Positions 39,901 to 51,149 of a stretch of 64,000 bases of DNA are shown piece by piece; within the stretch, counting starts at the first letter, position 1, and each line of letters starts with the position of its first letter. The stretch lies in contig CM073518.1 of NCBI GenBank assembly GCA_037074615.1, forward strand, positions 20,784,501-20,848,500, read 5' to 3'. The notes under the pieces are model-generated. The model was not told the origin of the DNA. It saw only the letters and a program-made list of their open reading frames with translations, and did not search any database. A program made the translations under genes and the position numbers. Origin of the DNA: Leucaena leucocephala. Lineage: Eukaryota > Streptophyta > Magnoliopsida > Fabales > Fabaceae.

Positions 39901-41915
39901 TGAAAAATGTTGGTATTTGGATTATTTGATCCAAAACCATGGTTTATATTAAAAAATAATTCTTTTACAAAAATCTATTATACTCAAAATCTATTCTAAT
40001 CAAAATTTATTCTCCAAAATCTATTTTACCCATAATCTATTATACATCATTTATTATACTCAAAATATATTCTACTCAAAATTTATTTTTTAGAATCTAA
40101 TCTAAATACACTTATAATATATTATTATGATTCAAATGTAAACGTCAACGTTAAAAAAGTATTGTCACTCTATACTTATCTAAGTACAATACTCCTCTAA
40201 TCTTTATTACAAGCCATCAATTAATAAGTATTTTTAATTTTTTTTATAAGGCACTTGTTTAATTTTATAGTATTAATTAGTTTTTCATACATACCCATAT
40301 TTAATAAGGATAGCGGGAGAAAGTAAAAATTAATATAATTATAGAATTTAATATAATTAATAAGAGTAATATTAAAAATTATTTAAGTTTTAAAATAAAT
40401 TTAATATTTTTAATTATTTTTATTAGTGTATATGTAAATTAGCTAAAAATGAACTATAACAAGGAACAAGGGTGAATTATGATTGAATTGTAAATTGTGT
40501 TTACATTAATTAGTAATTAAGTTTTTCTTTTCTTGGATACTGTCTCATAGAAAAGTACTAGCTAGAAAAAAATACTACATGTGAGGCAGGAGCAGCTAAG
40601 TGCACTTCTTTTATATATAATTATATATAATTATATATTTTATATATAAATTATATTTTACCCATAATCTATTATATATAATTTATTATACCCAAAATAT
40701 ATTCTACTCTAAATTTATTTTCTAGAATCTAATCTAAATACAGTTGCAATATATTATTATGATTCAAATGTAAACATCAACGTTAAAAAAGTATTGTCTA
40801 AATATTACTCTATACTTATTTAAGTCTAATACTCCTCTAGTTTTTATTACAAGCCATCAATTAATATGTATTTTTAGTTCTTTTTATAAGATATTTGTTT
40901 AATTTTAAATAGTATTAATTATTTTTTCATACATACCCATATTTAATAAGGATAGCGGGAGGAAGTAAAAATTAATATAATTATAGAATTTAATATAATT
41001 AATAAGAGTAATATTAAAAATTATTTAAATTTTAACATAAATTCAATAATTTTAATTATTTTTATTAGTGTATATGTAAATTAGCTGGAAATGAACTATA
41101 ACAAGGAACAAGGGCGAATTATGATTGAATTGTAAATTGTGTTTACATTAATTAGTAATTAAGTTTTTCTTTTCTTGGATACTGTCTCATAGAAAAGTAC
41201 TAGCTAGAAAAAAATACTACATGTGAGGCAGTAGCAGCTAAGTGGACTTCTTTTATTGAAGTCATAGCTTTGGCTATTAATATGCCAACAGATAGTTCAC
41301 AAATTCAATAATCAATAAAATACACAACAGAATGACTATTCTCAGAAAAACCACATCTAACGCCTTAATATGTACGTCATGTTCAACTAAAAGAAAATGT
41401 TTTTAAGAGGATAGAAGAGAGAAGGCACAAGAAGAAAGAAACCAATAAGTCGATGACTTTAATTAAAAGCCATTTGGCTTCTGAAAAAATATATCATACA
41501 TAACAAGTGATATGGAGAAGATTGATTAAACTATTGGCAGATTTGGTGTCATGGCTGGTAAGCTTATATATGAAGCTTTATGTTGGTACTGGCTAGCTAT
41601 AAGTAAAAGCATGCGAAAATTCAGATCAATTAAACAAATATGAAGCCAAATCAAACGAGAGGAACTAGAACGAACACACAGAGAGAGTAGGTACGTAGAG
41701 GAAGAAAATGAAACCTGAAATCTCCAAAGGAGATCACCACAGGCTCTGAAACGAGAGCGATTAGAGGAGAAGTTACGACGAGCAGCTTCAACTTCATTTT
41801 TCTCTTCCTGGCTTCCTTCTTCACCATGAAACTCCCATGTCTGCCTCCCCACAAAGTTATTTGTACTGAATACGTATGGATCTTTCCCTCCTTCTCCTAT
41901 CTTCAGCCTCCACAT
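33992..41915 (-). CDS. Oxidosqualene cyclase B1, complete, 16 exons
   Basis: Triterpene synthase that would cyclise 2,3-oxidosqualene at the ER membrane. Exons I assembled: 41715-41915, 39026-39211, 38669-38758, 38387-38569, 38207-38291, 37252-37418, 36916-37107, 36680-36793, 36453-36572, 36226-36348, 36044-36142, 35891-35947, 35185-35553, 35007-35087, 34179-34262, 33992-34105. All introns are GT/AG and phases match; the sum is 2265 nt, 754 residues plus TGA, the usual family length. It starts MWRLKIGEGG, typical of plant OSCs. QW repeats lie near 101-115, 152-165, 586-603, 636-652 and 700-714; catalytic DCTAE is 480-484. MWFYCR (251-256) has Tyr where sterol-forming cyclases have His, so a non-sterol, amyrin/lupeol-type product is inferred. 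Phe253 replaces the usual Cys, Val476 the usual Trp before the catalytic segment, and Pro172 a usual His. Exons 7-16 lie inside unit 5 of the 7-kb array. Product unknown. Confidence 0.93.
35635..35834 (-). mobile_element. SINE in OSC B1 intron 12 (unit 5)
   Basis: Same insertion as at 7598-7797; target-site repeats at 35618-35634 and 35835-35851. It lies within intron 12 of B1 (35554-35890) and leaves both splice sites untouched. Confidence 0.6.
39330..39955. repeat. Foldback repeat in B1 intron 1
   Basis: Left arm about 39330-39600 and right arm about 39738-39955 are inverted relatives: GCTAGGGGAATAACTTCTAAC near 39580-39600 mirrors GTTAGAAATGGTTCCCCTAGC near 39738-39758. Each arm is itself built from imperfect direct repeats of roughly 55 bp containing AATTAATAAATTATC and TAATCAATT. 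The spacer is about 137 bp. B2 intron 1 has the same structure (about 56420-58200), interrupted by the organelle-like insert. Possibly an old foldback or MITE element; no target duplication identified. Confidence 0.55.
40031..41245. repeat. Direct duplication of about 0.6 kb in B1 intron 1
   Basis: Copy 1, about 40031-40605, and copy 2, about 40661-41245, both run from CCCATAATCTATTATA through GAATCTAATCTAAATAC to the ACTACATGTGAGGCAG block, at an offset of about 630 bp with scattered differences. B2 intron 1 has a single copy (about 58250-58860). The copies are joined by an AT-rich run near 40610-40660. Confidence 0.7.
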
Positions 41916-41976
41916 CTCTCTCTCTCTCTACTCTTAACTTAAACCAGCACTAATACTATTATACAAATACCTTCCC

Positions 41977-41986
41977 TATATATATA
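41977..41986 (-). promoter_or_regulatory. Putative TATA box of OSC B1
   Basis: A TATATATA tract on the minus strand lies about 62 bp upstream of the ATG at 41915, between a GCATGCAT motif and a GA-rich leader (CT-rich on the plus strand, 41919-41932). The spacing implies a leader of about 30-40 nt. The assignment rests on position and sequence only; no transcript start is visible. Confidence 0.5.
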
Positions 41987-42758
41987 AGCATGCATTTCCC
42001 CACATTTCATCGCTCTTCCACTCTTACACGCCGCTTATCGCTTATTTATACCATTCACATGACTTTTTCTTTTTTGGGGAGGTGGGGGGGTTGCTCATAT
42101 ATTTCTGTGGAATTAATTGTCATATAGCATTTGATATATTTTTATACATAAAAAATAGTAGTATTTTAAAAAATTGTTTTTGCTCATATTTAAATTGCTT
42201 AGTTGTTGCTAATTTGGATTATGTGTATGTTTGGAAAAGAAAAAAAAAGTACTTTTAGATCTAAACACTAATCTTAGTGGTAAAATTATTTTTAGGTAAA
42301 ATTATAGTTTTAGTAATTATAAATCATAATTTTGTATAAACAATATCCACTAACTTTTAAACTAATTTTTAAATATTAAGCATGAAAAATAACCATTTTG
42401 ATGCACATAAGATTAGGAGAGTAATTTTTTTTGCCAACAATAAAAACATACAATTTGCAATAAATACAATTTTAATCTCTCTTTAATAAAGTTATTTAAT
42501 ATTATTTTATATGTGGAAGATATGCATATATATATTTTTAAGAAAAAAGTCAAATATATCATCCTTTGAATTCTTAATTTCACCCATTAATATTCTAAAG
42601 TCTTAGATATATAATTTTACAAAATACTTTGTATATATCATAGAAATAATTTTTTTTCTATTGATCATGATGAAGCTCGAACTCAAAACATTAGGGGAAG
42701 GGTGTATATTGAATATCCATTTATCTAACCCATCTTTAGTTATATAATGTTTATGTTT
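41987..42758. other. Upstream region of OSC B1, no gene seen
   Basis: AT-rich intergenic DNA that aligns in part with 59640-60473 upstream of B2. Contains a G-rich run near 42078-42090 and long A/T runs. I see no coding potential; a 63-codon open frame at 42603-42794 has low-complexity composition. Confidence 0.6.
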
Positions 42759-42960
42759 AATTAGTAGGGTGTTGGTGTGAATATTAATTATCAAAATTAA
42801 TAGAGCTTTTACTCACAAGTCATCTATATATAACTCTGACTTTTGTATAATTGTTCAGAGTCCTCTTTAATTTAGTCTGTTCAAATCATGTGAGGATAGG
42901 CCTCATATGTGATTTGAAATTTAAAAAATAAATTATATTATTTAACATATATATATATAA

Positions 42961-43511
42961 GGGCCTGTTTGGATAGGATTTTGAAAAAGGGTTTATGAAA
43001 AAAAAGGGCTTATGAACAACTTATGGAAAAGGACTTTTGGAGAAGTGTTTATTGGAAAAAAGTGGTTTTGAATAAATAGGTGTTTGGATAGTTATTTTTA
43101 GAATGACTTTTTATGGTGGTAAATTACCAAAAAGGGTATGATTTGATTTAAAGTAAGAGAGAGGAGGGAGGTAGAAAAAAGAAAAGAGAGAGGAGGGAGG
43201 GAAGATAGGAGAAATGAGAGAGAGTGTAAGAAAAAGTAGGAAAGAGGAGAGAGGGTGTAAGAAAAAGTAGGAGAGAGGAGAGAGGGTGTAAGAAAAAGTA
43301 GGGGTAAGATAGTAATTGGATAGTCCATAAGTGCTTTTACTGTTGAAAAAGCTATTTTAAATAGCTTATTCAAAACCATGATTTTAAACCATGGTTTTGT
43401 CCAAAAGCACTTATGGACAAATAAGTCTGTTTGTTTTAAAATTTCTCCAAACCGAGGTTTGGGCCAAAAGCCCTTTTAAAATCGTGGTTTAGAGCCTTGC
43501 CAAACAGGCCC
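42961..43511. mobile_element. Tourist-like MITE, 551 bp
   Basis: Terminal inverted repeats GGGCCTGTTTGG and CCAAACAGGCCC, flanked by TAA on both sides (42958-42960 and 43512-43514), matching the 3-bp TWA target duplication of PIF/Harbinger (Tourist) MITEs. The homologous flanks near 203 and 60640 are uninterrupted, so this insertion is young and specific to this block. Interior is purine-rich with three tandem stretches of about 34 bp (AGAGAGGGTGTAAGAAAAAGT) and has no transposase. Confidence 0.8.
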
Positions 43512-44518
43512 TAATACTACTTTTAATAAATTTAATTAAATGTTAATTAATATTAATATTGATAGCATGAAATATATTACTATAATTTTTATTATAAATT
43601 TATTTTAATTAATTCTTACATACGTAAAAAAATAATAATTAAATAATTAAATTTAAGAGTGTGTTATTATTAAATAACATGTATTAAAAAAATATGTGTT
43701 TACCATCGGTGTTAGTAAAGGATATTTCTGGTACGTAAAAAAGTATATAAACTCTGGCAGTGACAAGGACAACAATAAAGTAAAGGGAAGAGTGGTTGAA
43801 ACATTAAGGCCACATGGGACAATTGCAATTAATTTCAAGTCCAACTGCCACCCCCCTGATGACGTTGTTTCTCCCATATAACTCAATAAACCATAGCCAA
43901 CTCAGATACTCCTTTAATATGTAATATAAATTATTTCTAAAAAATTTTAATCCATAATATAAATTATTTAAAAAATAATTAATATTTATTTATTAATTTT
44001 GTGTCCATAATTAATACGTAAATGTAACTTTTCATATTTTTCTCTCCCATTCAAAACTTCATTTAATAAGGATAAAATTAAAAAAAATCAATTTAATAAA
44101 AATTTAATAAATTAACTACTATTTTATTTTTTGATTTTAGTAAATTAGTTATAGTAAGCAGTTTATAAAAACAGGTAAGCTAAAAGAGCTTATCTTTCTC
44201 TGTAAACTTTGTTGTTCTTCTCAAATCTATCCCTAATTAATCAAGAGTATTTTTAAAAAAAAAATATTTTTTAAAAATAGAAAAAAATCATTCAATCAAG
44301 ATATTTTTAAAAATAATATTTTATATATGTATTGTATAAAAAGGAATTGAAACTAAAAAAAATATGTATTATTGTATTTATGGATGAAGAGTGTAATTAA
44401 TAAGCTAAATTATTATTTTTATTTAATTAAGGGTATCCTAAAATATTTTGAGTTTAAGATTAATTCATTTTGAGACAAATAAGTTAAATTGTCTTATATG
44501 GACTATCATAAAGCTTGT

Positions 44519-44715
44519 ACTAACGGGTGTTGGTCTGAGTGGTAAGCGGCTCGATATCGCTTAAGCGAGGTCTCGGGTTCGAGCCTTGGCGTACGCAGAA
44601 AATTCCCGTTGGGAGACTCACCCACCATAGCCAGGTGCGTGACGCGGGTCAGATCCGGATGTAGTCGGGGTAAAGCTCCGGTAAACCGAGTGGGCAACTA
44701 AAAAAAATAAAAAAA
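44519..44715 (+). mobile_element. tRNA-derived SINE, 197 bp
   Basis: Flanked by an exact 11-bp duplication ATAAAGCTTGT (44508-44518 and 44716-44726). A box TGGTCTGAGTGG at 44531-44542 and B box GGTTCGAGCC at 44576-44585 mark an internal pol III promoter; the 3' end is A-rich. GC content is much higher than that of its surroundings. Absent at the homologous positions near 1290 and 62325, so it inserted after the blocks separated. Confidence 0.88.
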
Positions 44716-45383
44716 ATAAAGCTTGTGGGGCACGTAGTAGGATTTTATAGGTAGTGACTCATATATGGACTTGCTCGGCAACCAATGACATGCAGGGCAT
44801 TAAGTTTAGTGTCCTTGTCAGTCTTCTAATAAAAGATGAAGGAATTGGGGATAGGATTAAACTTCTGGGTTTATTTATATAAATTTTTAAAAAATAATTT
44901 ATAAAAAAACATTTTTTAGTAGCTCTTGAAAAAAGATTTTTGGATAAAAATTTATAGAAAAAAATAGTTCTAAATAAATAAATATTTAGATAATTATTAT
45001 CAGAATGACTTTTATAATTGATAAATTATTATAAAGGGTATAAAATAAAAAAATATTTTCATCTCTCACCGTCCCATCACTTCTCACTCTCTCATCTCAT
45101 CTCTATGTGCTTCTCCTACATTAGCTCATCTTTTGTTCTCATCTTCTCACGGTGGCAGCAACGGAGGAGATCAAGCAAAAAGACGAAGAAGGAGGAAGAA
45201 GAAGCTGCTCCATTTTTGTTTTCCAGTGTTCATCTTCTTCTTATTTTTCCTCGACGGAAGACAGACAACAGAGGCAGCAATTAGTAATTAGGCGGTCCAT
45301 AAACTTTTTACTGTTTCAAAAACTATTCCTACTAACTTATCTGAAATCATGGTTTAACCCAGAAATACTTATAGACAAATATA

Positions 45384-45915
45384 ACTATAAGTCTATTTGG
45401 ATAAGAGTTTAGAAAATAACTTATAAAAAAAAGCCTTTTAGATAGCTTTTAGAAAAGGGCTTTTGGAAAAGAGTTTATAGGAAAAAAAAAAGTAGTTATG
45501 AATAAATAAGTATTTGTATAGTTATTACCAGAAGGACTTTTATAATTGAAAAATTACCAGAAAGGGTATGATTTTATTAAAAATATGAGATATGAGAGAG
45601 GAGAGGGTAGAGAAAGAGGAGAGAGTGTAAGAAAAAGTAAGGGTAAAATAGTAATTGGATAGTCTATAAGCTCTTTTACTATTATAGAAGCTAGTCTCAG
45701 TAGCTTATCCAAAACCTTAGTTTGGTCCAAAAGTTTTTTTGAACAAATATGACTGTTTATTTTAAAAAAAATTCAACCAAAGTTTGAGCCAAAAGTCCTT
45801 TTAAAATCTTAGTTTTAAAAGTTTCTAAATATACACTGTTTATTTTAAAAAAAATTTATACTAAAGTTTGGGCCAAAAATTCTTTTAAAATTTAAGTTTT
45901 AAAATTTTCTAAATA
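45384..45915. mobile_element. Diverged relative of the 42961 MITE
   Basis: Runs from AAGTCTATTTGGATAAGAG through purine-rich GAGAGAGGAGAGGGTAGAG and ATAGTAATTGGATAGTC to a degenerate tail with two repeats of ACTGTTTATTTTAAAAAAA; the order of motifs is that of 42961-43511. Termini are decayed and no target duplication is visible. Confidence 0.5.
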
Positions 45916-45993
45916 GGCATATAGACGTGGTAAACTAGGAGAGGCAGGGAGACTAATCCCTCCAAACTGCTATTAGTTTACTATTTATATTAT

Positions 45994-46896
45994 GGGCTTA
46001 TTTGATTTAATTTTTAGATAAAATATTATAAAAAATATATTATGGAAAATAATTTTTAGAAAATATATTTTAAAAAATAACTTTTTAAAAAAAAATTAAA
46101 AAAAAAATTGTTTAGATAGTTATTATCATAATAACTTTTTTTATAAATAAATTATCATAAAAGTTATGTGATAAAATAATAATTACATACAGATATTTTA
46201 CTACGTCATCTTCTAGACTCTTCTTTCTCATCTCACCCACCATGGCAACGCCATTTCCTCTCATTCTTCCTTCTTCCTTCCGCACCTCATTCTTATCAGA
46301 CGGCATGTTATTCTTCCTTTCCATTGTCACCTCCTTCTTCTTTTTTTACCTTCGTCAGAACCTCTGCAACCCGAACACCTTCGTCCCTATTTACTCATTT
46401 TATCTCATCCTTTCCTCTCCATCGTTGAGTTCACTGCTAGTGTGTCTATGGAGATCGAAGAAGCTTACAGATCTGATGGAGATAGAAGAGCTTGCAAATC
46501 TGTTGATCGCATACTCCTCTGACATCGTCATTCCTTGCCGTTGCTATTCCTCGCTATTATCACCCATCACCACTCCATCGCCATTGCCACCCTCATGACT
46601 GTCGTCTCTATTTCACTCTCCTCCTCCTCCTTCACCTAAAATAGAAGGAACAAAGAAGTTTGGAAATGGAAGAGAGAGTAAGCCAAAAAAGAGAGGGAGT
46701 CAAGAGAAAAGATTAAAAGTAAATTGGTAATTATATAACCCAAAAATAATTTTCTCCATTCAAAAGTCAATCTTATAAATTTATCTAAAATTATAATTTA
46801 GTACAAAAATTTTTATAAATATTTAATAATTATTTATTTAATTTTGGGTCAAAATACTTTTTAAATTATATTCTTAGGAAAAACTAAACAGACACT
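45994..46896. mobile_element. Insertion of about 0.9 kb, unclassified, absent from right flank
   Basis: The sequence on either side is continuous at about 62903 in the third flank copy, which shows an insertion. Ends are weakly similar in inverted orientation (GGGCTTATTTGATTT and, on the minus strand, TAGTGTCTGTTTAGTTT). It holds a 118-codon open frame at 46242-46598 of Ser/Leu/Phe-rich, low-information composition that I do not consider a gene. Probably a non-autonomous DNA transposon. Confidence 0.5.
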
Positions 46897-47990
46897 AGAA
46901 TACAACCTTTCGTATATGTTATTTTTAGTTTGTTACTAGTTTGTTACGTATTAGTTATAGTGCTCTGTTCGGTTCTATTTCAAATTAAGTAAAATTTTAA
47001 AACTTTATTAACCCCTTTTAAAAATTAATTTTTTTGTCCTTGCTGAATATATTCTTAAAAATTTTTATGCTTTCCTACATAAATATATTAATAGGGGTAA
47101 ACAAAATATAATAAATGATCAATAATGTGATGTCTTCTTATTGAAAAAAAAAATCAATGTGATGTCTTGTAAATATATAAGACCTCAAATTTATACTTTT
47201 AAATAATTTATAAATAGGATTAGAGAGAATGCTACCATATAATTTTTCTATCGTATTTGTATTTAAATATTAAATTTTAAGAAGGGGTAAAAATTTAAAA
47301 TTTTCAAAAATATGCAAAAGTCAGATGAATACTAGCATCCTATGTTTGTGTTGGAGTAATGATTTATGGAAAATATTGGTGGTGATATATAGTTTCGATA
47401 CATTATTGATCTGCTTATATTTTTTCATTTTAAATAATTTTTTTTTACATCCACATAATCTTTTAGTCCTTAAAATCATTCATAACTTTTACTTCACATA
47501 AATAGTGTTCTCTCAAACATTTAATACTACAAGATAAAAATAAATAAAATTTTCTAACAATCCTTATATATTTTTTGTTTTAATTATCTAGATATTTTTC
47601 TAATATTTCAAAATCATAGACTTGTAGATTGAAACGGAAGAGAGTACAGGCTCTTCACGAAGTTATCAATTAGTGAACAGGGAAGGTTGGCCTTTAATTA
47701 ATTTGCCGTCAATCCTTGTCCCTATTTCTTCAACCTATACATTTAATTAACTACTATCATTTAACCACCCCTCTTCCTATAATTATAACACTGACATGAA
47801 CGGGTCGTGGATAGAAGTGACACGTACGCACTCCTCTGATCTTTATGAAAAATTCGATCTCTATGTAAATGTAATGTAAAGGATGATGACATCTTTAATG
47901 ATCCCCTAACACAAGGATTTACTACGCAAGGATCAGGGATCTTATTATGTGCAACTGGATTTGGATCATCTCCACCATGTATCTTTCTTT
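46897..47990. repeat. Inter-block spacer, homologous to 62908-64000
   Basis: Collinear with the right end of the window, with small indels. Contains no coding exon that I can recognise. The copy at 62908-64000 shows where the third block continues. Confidence 0.75.
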
Positions 47991-48637
47991 CATGAGGTTT
48001 TCCATTTTCATGTAATTTCAGGTTTTGGCTTTAGAAAGCCTAAAAACCATTTAACCACAATAATAATACCAAGTGTTATTTCAATTTCTGCTGGAGGCAA
48101 AATTAGCCTCAAGTTAATTATGTTTATGATGACTCTATTGAAGCGATCAACCTTGTTGTGAATGAGAACTCCCAAAAACCATCTTCTTATCGAAACTATC
48201 AAAAGGATTAGGGATCTAAATATGTACGAGATTTGATAATCTCCTAAGATCACATGGGAACTTATTACGGATATGAAAACGCATGAAAAATTTAATACCT
48301 AAATTTTCATGCATTTTGAAATAAGCTGTGATACATGGGCACCTGTCGCTCACATCACAGGGCTTCTTTAAAATATAGTACAAATCCCATCAACTGCCAC
48401 CACGTACTTCCAAACATAGAACTGCAAAGTAAGCTGAATTGTCAATCTTCGCCCTACATTTTGCCACACAGAACTCAAAATCTAGCTTGTAATGTAATTA
48501 ACGCTTTTCTTTTTATATAAATGTGCGCTCCCGCGAGTAGATTCCTTAATGAAAAATGTTGTCCTTATAATTTATCCAAATTTTCATTCTAGTCCTTATA
48601 TGCAACTCCCTCCCTCAAATTTTCAATGCCAGTCAAG
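47991..48637. other. Spacer with no recognisable gene
   Basis: Non-repetitive within this window. Short open frames at 47949-48161, 48008-48253 and 48335-48520 overlap on opposite strands and show no domain. The counterpart in the right copy would lie beyond the window; the left block has lost it. Confidence 0.5.
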
Positions 48638-48825
48638 CTAACACCTTGGCTTGAACTTTAACCAAAAAAAAAAATACGCGGCTTGAAATTGTTTTCAAAT
48701 ATGACCCATTGGTCATTACTAATTACATATATGGATCCAAAAATCAAGATTTTACACATCTCTCCCCTAGGTTGTAGATGCTAACGAATTAAGCAATGTG
48801 AAGCAGGAGCAACATATTAAAGTGT

Positions 48826-50563
48826 GTGTTGAAGATCGTAATGATGGAAGTAGTTTGTGAAATTCCGAAAGAGCCCACATTGGATATACATTTCTATGCA
48901 TTGGCTAATGTAACATGCAGACCATTAATTAATTAATATTGTTACTTAAATAAAATTTGATTTATCGTTTCGATTAATTTAAAGAATCTGTGGAGTACGT
49001 AAGAAAAACTCACTTGTTGTGGCCAATCCCCGTCTTCAAACTGAGAATTTATAAGAAACTTTGCTCCACGACGAAGAGTTGTTGGGTCTCTCTCCATCTA
49101 TCCAACAAAAGTATATTAATTAATAAGCATAATATAACATTAACCACTCTAATTTTATTTATAATACATCTAGTATCCTAATTATATATATTTAACATTA
49201 ATTAAGATTATATGCATTATCTATTACTTCTCCAGTCATAAATATAAAAGCTAGTAGAAAACTTAATTTTAGTTATAAATATAAAATTTTAATCTAGTTT
49301 ACTTTTTATATTTATTATTTTTTAAATTAATTTACCAAATTTTAAAACTGATATATAATATAGTATTACATATATATTTTAGAGTGATCACGTCATATTT
49401 GTTATAATTAACTGATTTATCTAACTTCTATAATTTATTTAAATTAGTTAAATAGCTCTTATATTAAATACCATATAAGTATTAAATATTTTAAGGAAAA
49501 TAAAAAAGAAAGAAAGCTTTTTGACTTACTTGGCCAGCATGAGTAAGACCCATCATAGCCCAAGCTTTTGTACTACATGTGATCGGTTTCCTTCAAGTGG
49601 AACAAATTTCTGCAACATTATTAATCATAAAACATTTGAATTAGAGAAAAAATGACCAAACAAACTGACAACAACCACATAATAATAATCAAAGTGAAAA
49701 AATGAAACCTTTGTAGTGCACGAAAGATAGCTCTCTCCCCACCCACCATCTTCATTTTGTATTGAACAAAGAAAATTCACAGCTCTACGAATGGTATTAC
49801 ACTTGTCATAGGTCTTGCCGGCTGCAGCAAGCCCACTAAGTGCAAACACTGTTCCATAAGGGAAGCAAATCCCCCAATTTCCGTACCATGAACCATCTTT
49901 TGTTTGCATTTCTTCAATGTATCGCATAGCTTTGGTAACAAAATTCTCAATCTCTTTCTTCCAATGTGTTGGATACAATTCTTTAAACATAACTAAAGCC
50001 TGTGTTAGTGACCCTATGCATTCAACAGCTTCATGCTCAACCACTACGTATTCGAAAAATTCTATCGGATTTAGAACATAATCGTATATCCAAACAAAAA
50101 GATTATAATGCATTCAAGGGCAGCCCAATGTGTAAAGCTCCTATCAGATAGAGTATAAGGAGAAACATATATATACAGCCTTATTCTTACAAATAAAAAA
50201 ATTATTTCTAAGATTTGAAATCATGACTTATAAGTTATATGACAATAATTTTATTGTTACGTTAAGATTCACAATGATTATAATGTACTATTGAGTTCAT
50301 TTAAAATATGAATATAGGGTCAATGGCAACACTTCTAACCACTCTTGTGCTTTGATTGGTTTCCAAGCTGATAAACCGCCTCTTTTAATCTAAAAATAAA
50401 TCATAATCAAGTTATTTTAAAAATTATTACTCCTCCAATTTTTAATAGGGAGTCTATATTAGTCCTAAATATAAAACATATTTTTTGTATTTATAAAACA
50501 TACTTGAGATTCCCTAATGATCCTCAACAAGATCAGTGGCAACCAAAGCTTGAATGGCAAAGG
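48826..50563 (-). pseudogene. Type A OSC pseudogene, right block
   Basis: Homologue of the array pseudogenes, with a partly different set of lesions. Exon 12 is 50333-50389, exon 13 is 49709-50077, exon 14 is 49530-49609, exon 15 is 49014-49097 and an exon 16 remnant lies near 48840-48921. The acceptor AG of exon 13 is AT here (50078-50079), exon 14 is 80 nt instead of 81 (1-bp frameshift), and exon 16 has an in-frame TAG after CMLH. Exon 9 survives only as a fragment (about 50504-50563) with an internal deletion; exons 6-8 are gone. Exons 10-11 are missing as in the left block, so that loss is older than the block duplication. Exon 13 is otherwise open. Confidence 0.88.
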
Positions 50564-51149
50564 CTATACATGTTCATGATTGTGATAACGTTAAAGTCGT
50601 GTTAAAATTAAATCAGCTTTATGTCTACTTCTGACATTTGATTTTTAATTTTTCTTTAAATTTAAATTGTTTGAAATTATCTTTTAATATATTATCTAAA
50701 TAAACTTATAAAAGAATATCAAAATAGAAATTATATTACATCACGATATGAGGTAGAAAACAATCGGTTATGATAAAACTTATAAAAATCCATTAGTCAA
50801 TTACAAGTTTACAACCTTTGGTCCTCATACAAGTGTTTCTATATGTAGTTGGACTTTCCTATATTGTAGGATTTTCCCTAATTGGTGTGTGCTTCATTCT
50901 TTTTTTTCTTTTTTGATAAAAAGACAAGTGCTACAAAAGGATTAAGAAATAATAAGAATATATATATATATAACGGAATTACAATGAGCTCCAAATCAAA
51001 AAATTTAATTACTAAAAAATTTAATAACAAACAGAACTAATAATAACAAATTTTAGTACAAAAATTAAAAATAAATTTATATTATTTTAAACTTTTTAAT
51101 AATTAAATCACTTCTATCACATAATAATTCACCCCATATAATGCCAACT

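Larger units (their letters stand above)
42759..45230. repeat. OSC upstream flank, copy 2 of 3
   Basis: Homologous to 1-1787 and 60474-62400, enlarged by the MITE at 42961-43511 and the SINE at 44519-44715. Ends in a GA-rich stretch (CGGAGGAGATCAAGC and GAAGAAGGAGGAAGAAGAAG) near 45160-45210 that matches 1731-1775. Confidence 0.85.

Noticed and set aside
41526..41714. Extension of the OSC first exon beyond RFQ
   Set aside because: The donor GT directly after CAG at 41715 agrees with OSC family splicing, phase and exon 2 (FLREKKFKQ); the extension is intron.
43098..43379. 93-codon frame rich in Leu, Ser and Pro
   Set aside because: It is the translation of the purine/pyrimidine tandem stretch inside the Tourist-like MITE.
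44519..44600. Possible tRNA gene (A and B boxes present)
   Set aside because: The region does not form a complete tRNA with acceptor stem, continues into an A-rich tail and is flanked by a target duplication; it is the head of a SINE.
46242..46598. 118-codon open frame beginning MATPFPLILPSS
   Set aside because: Composition is low-complexity Ser/Leu/Phe with no family resemblance, and it lies wholly inside a block-specific insertion.
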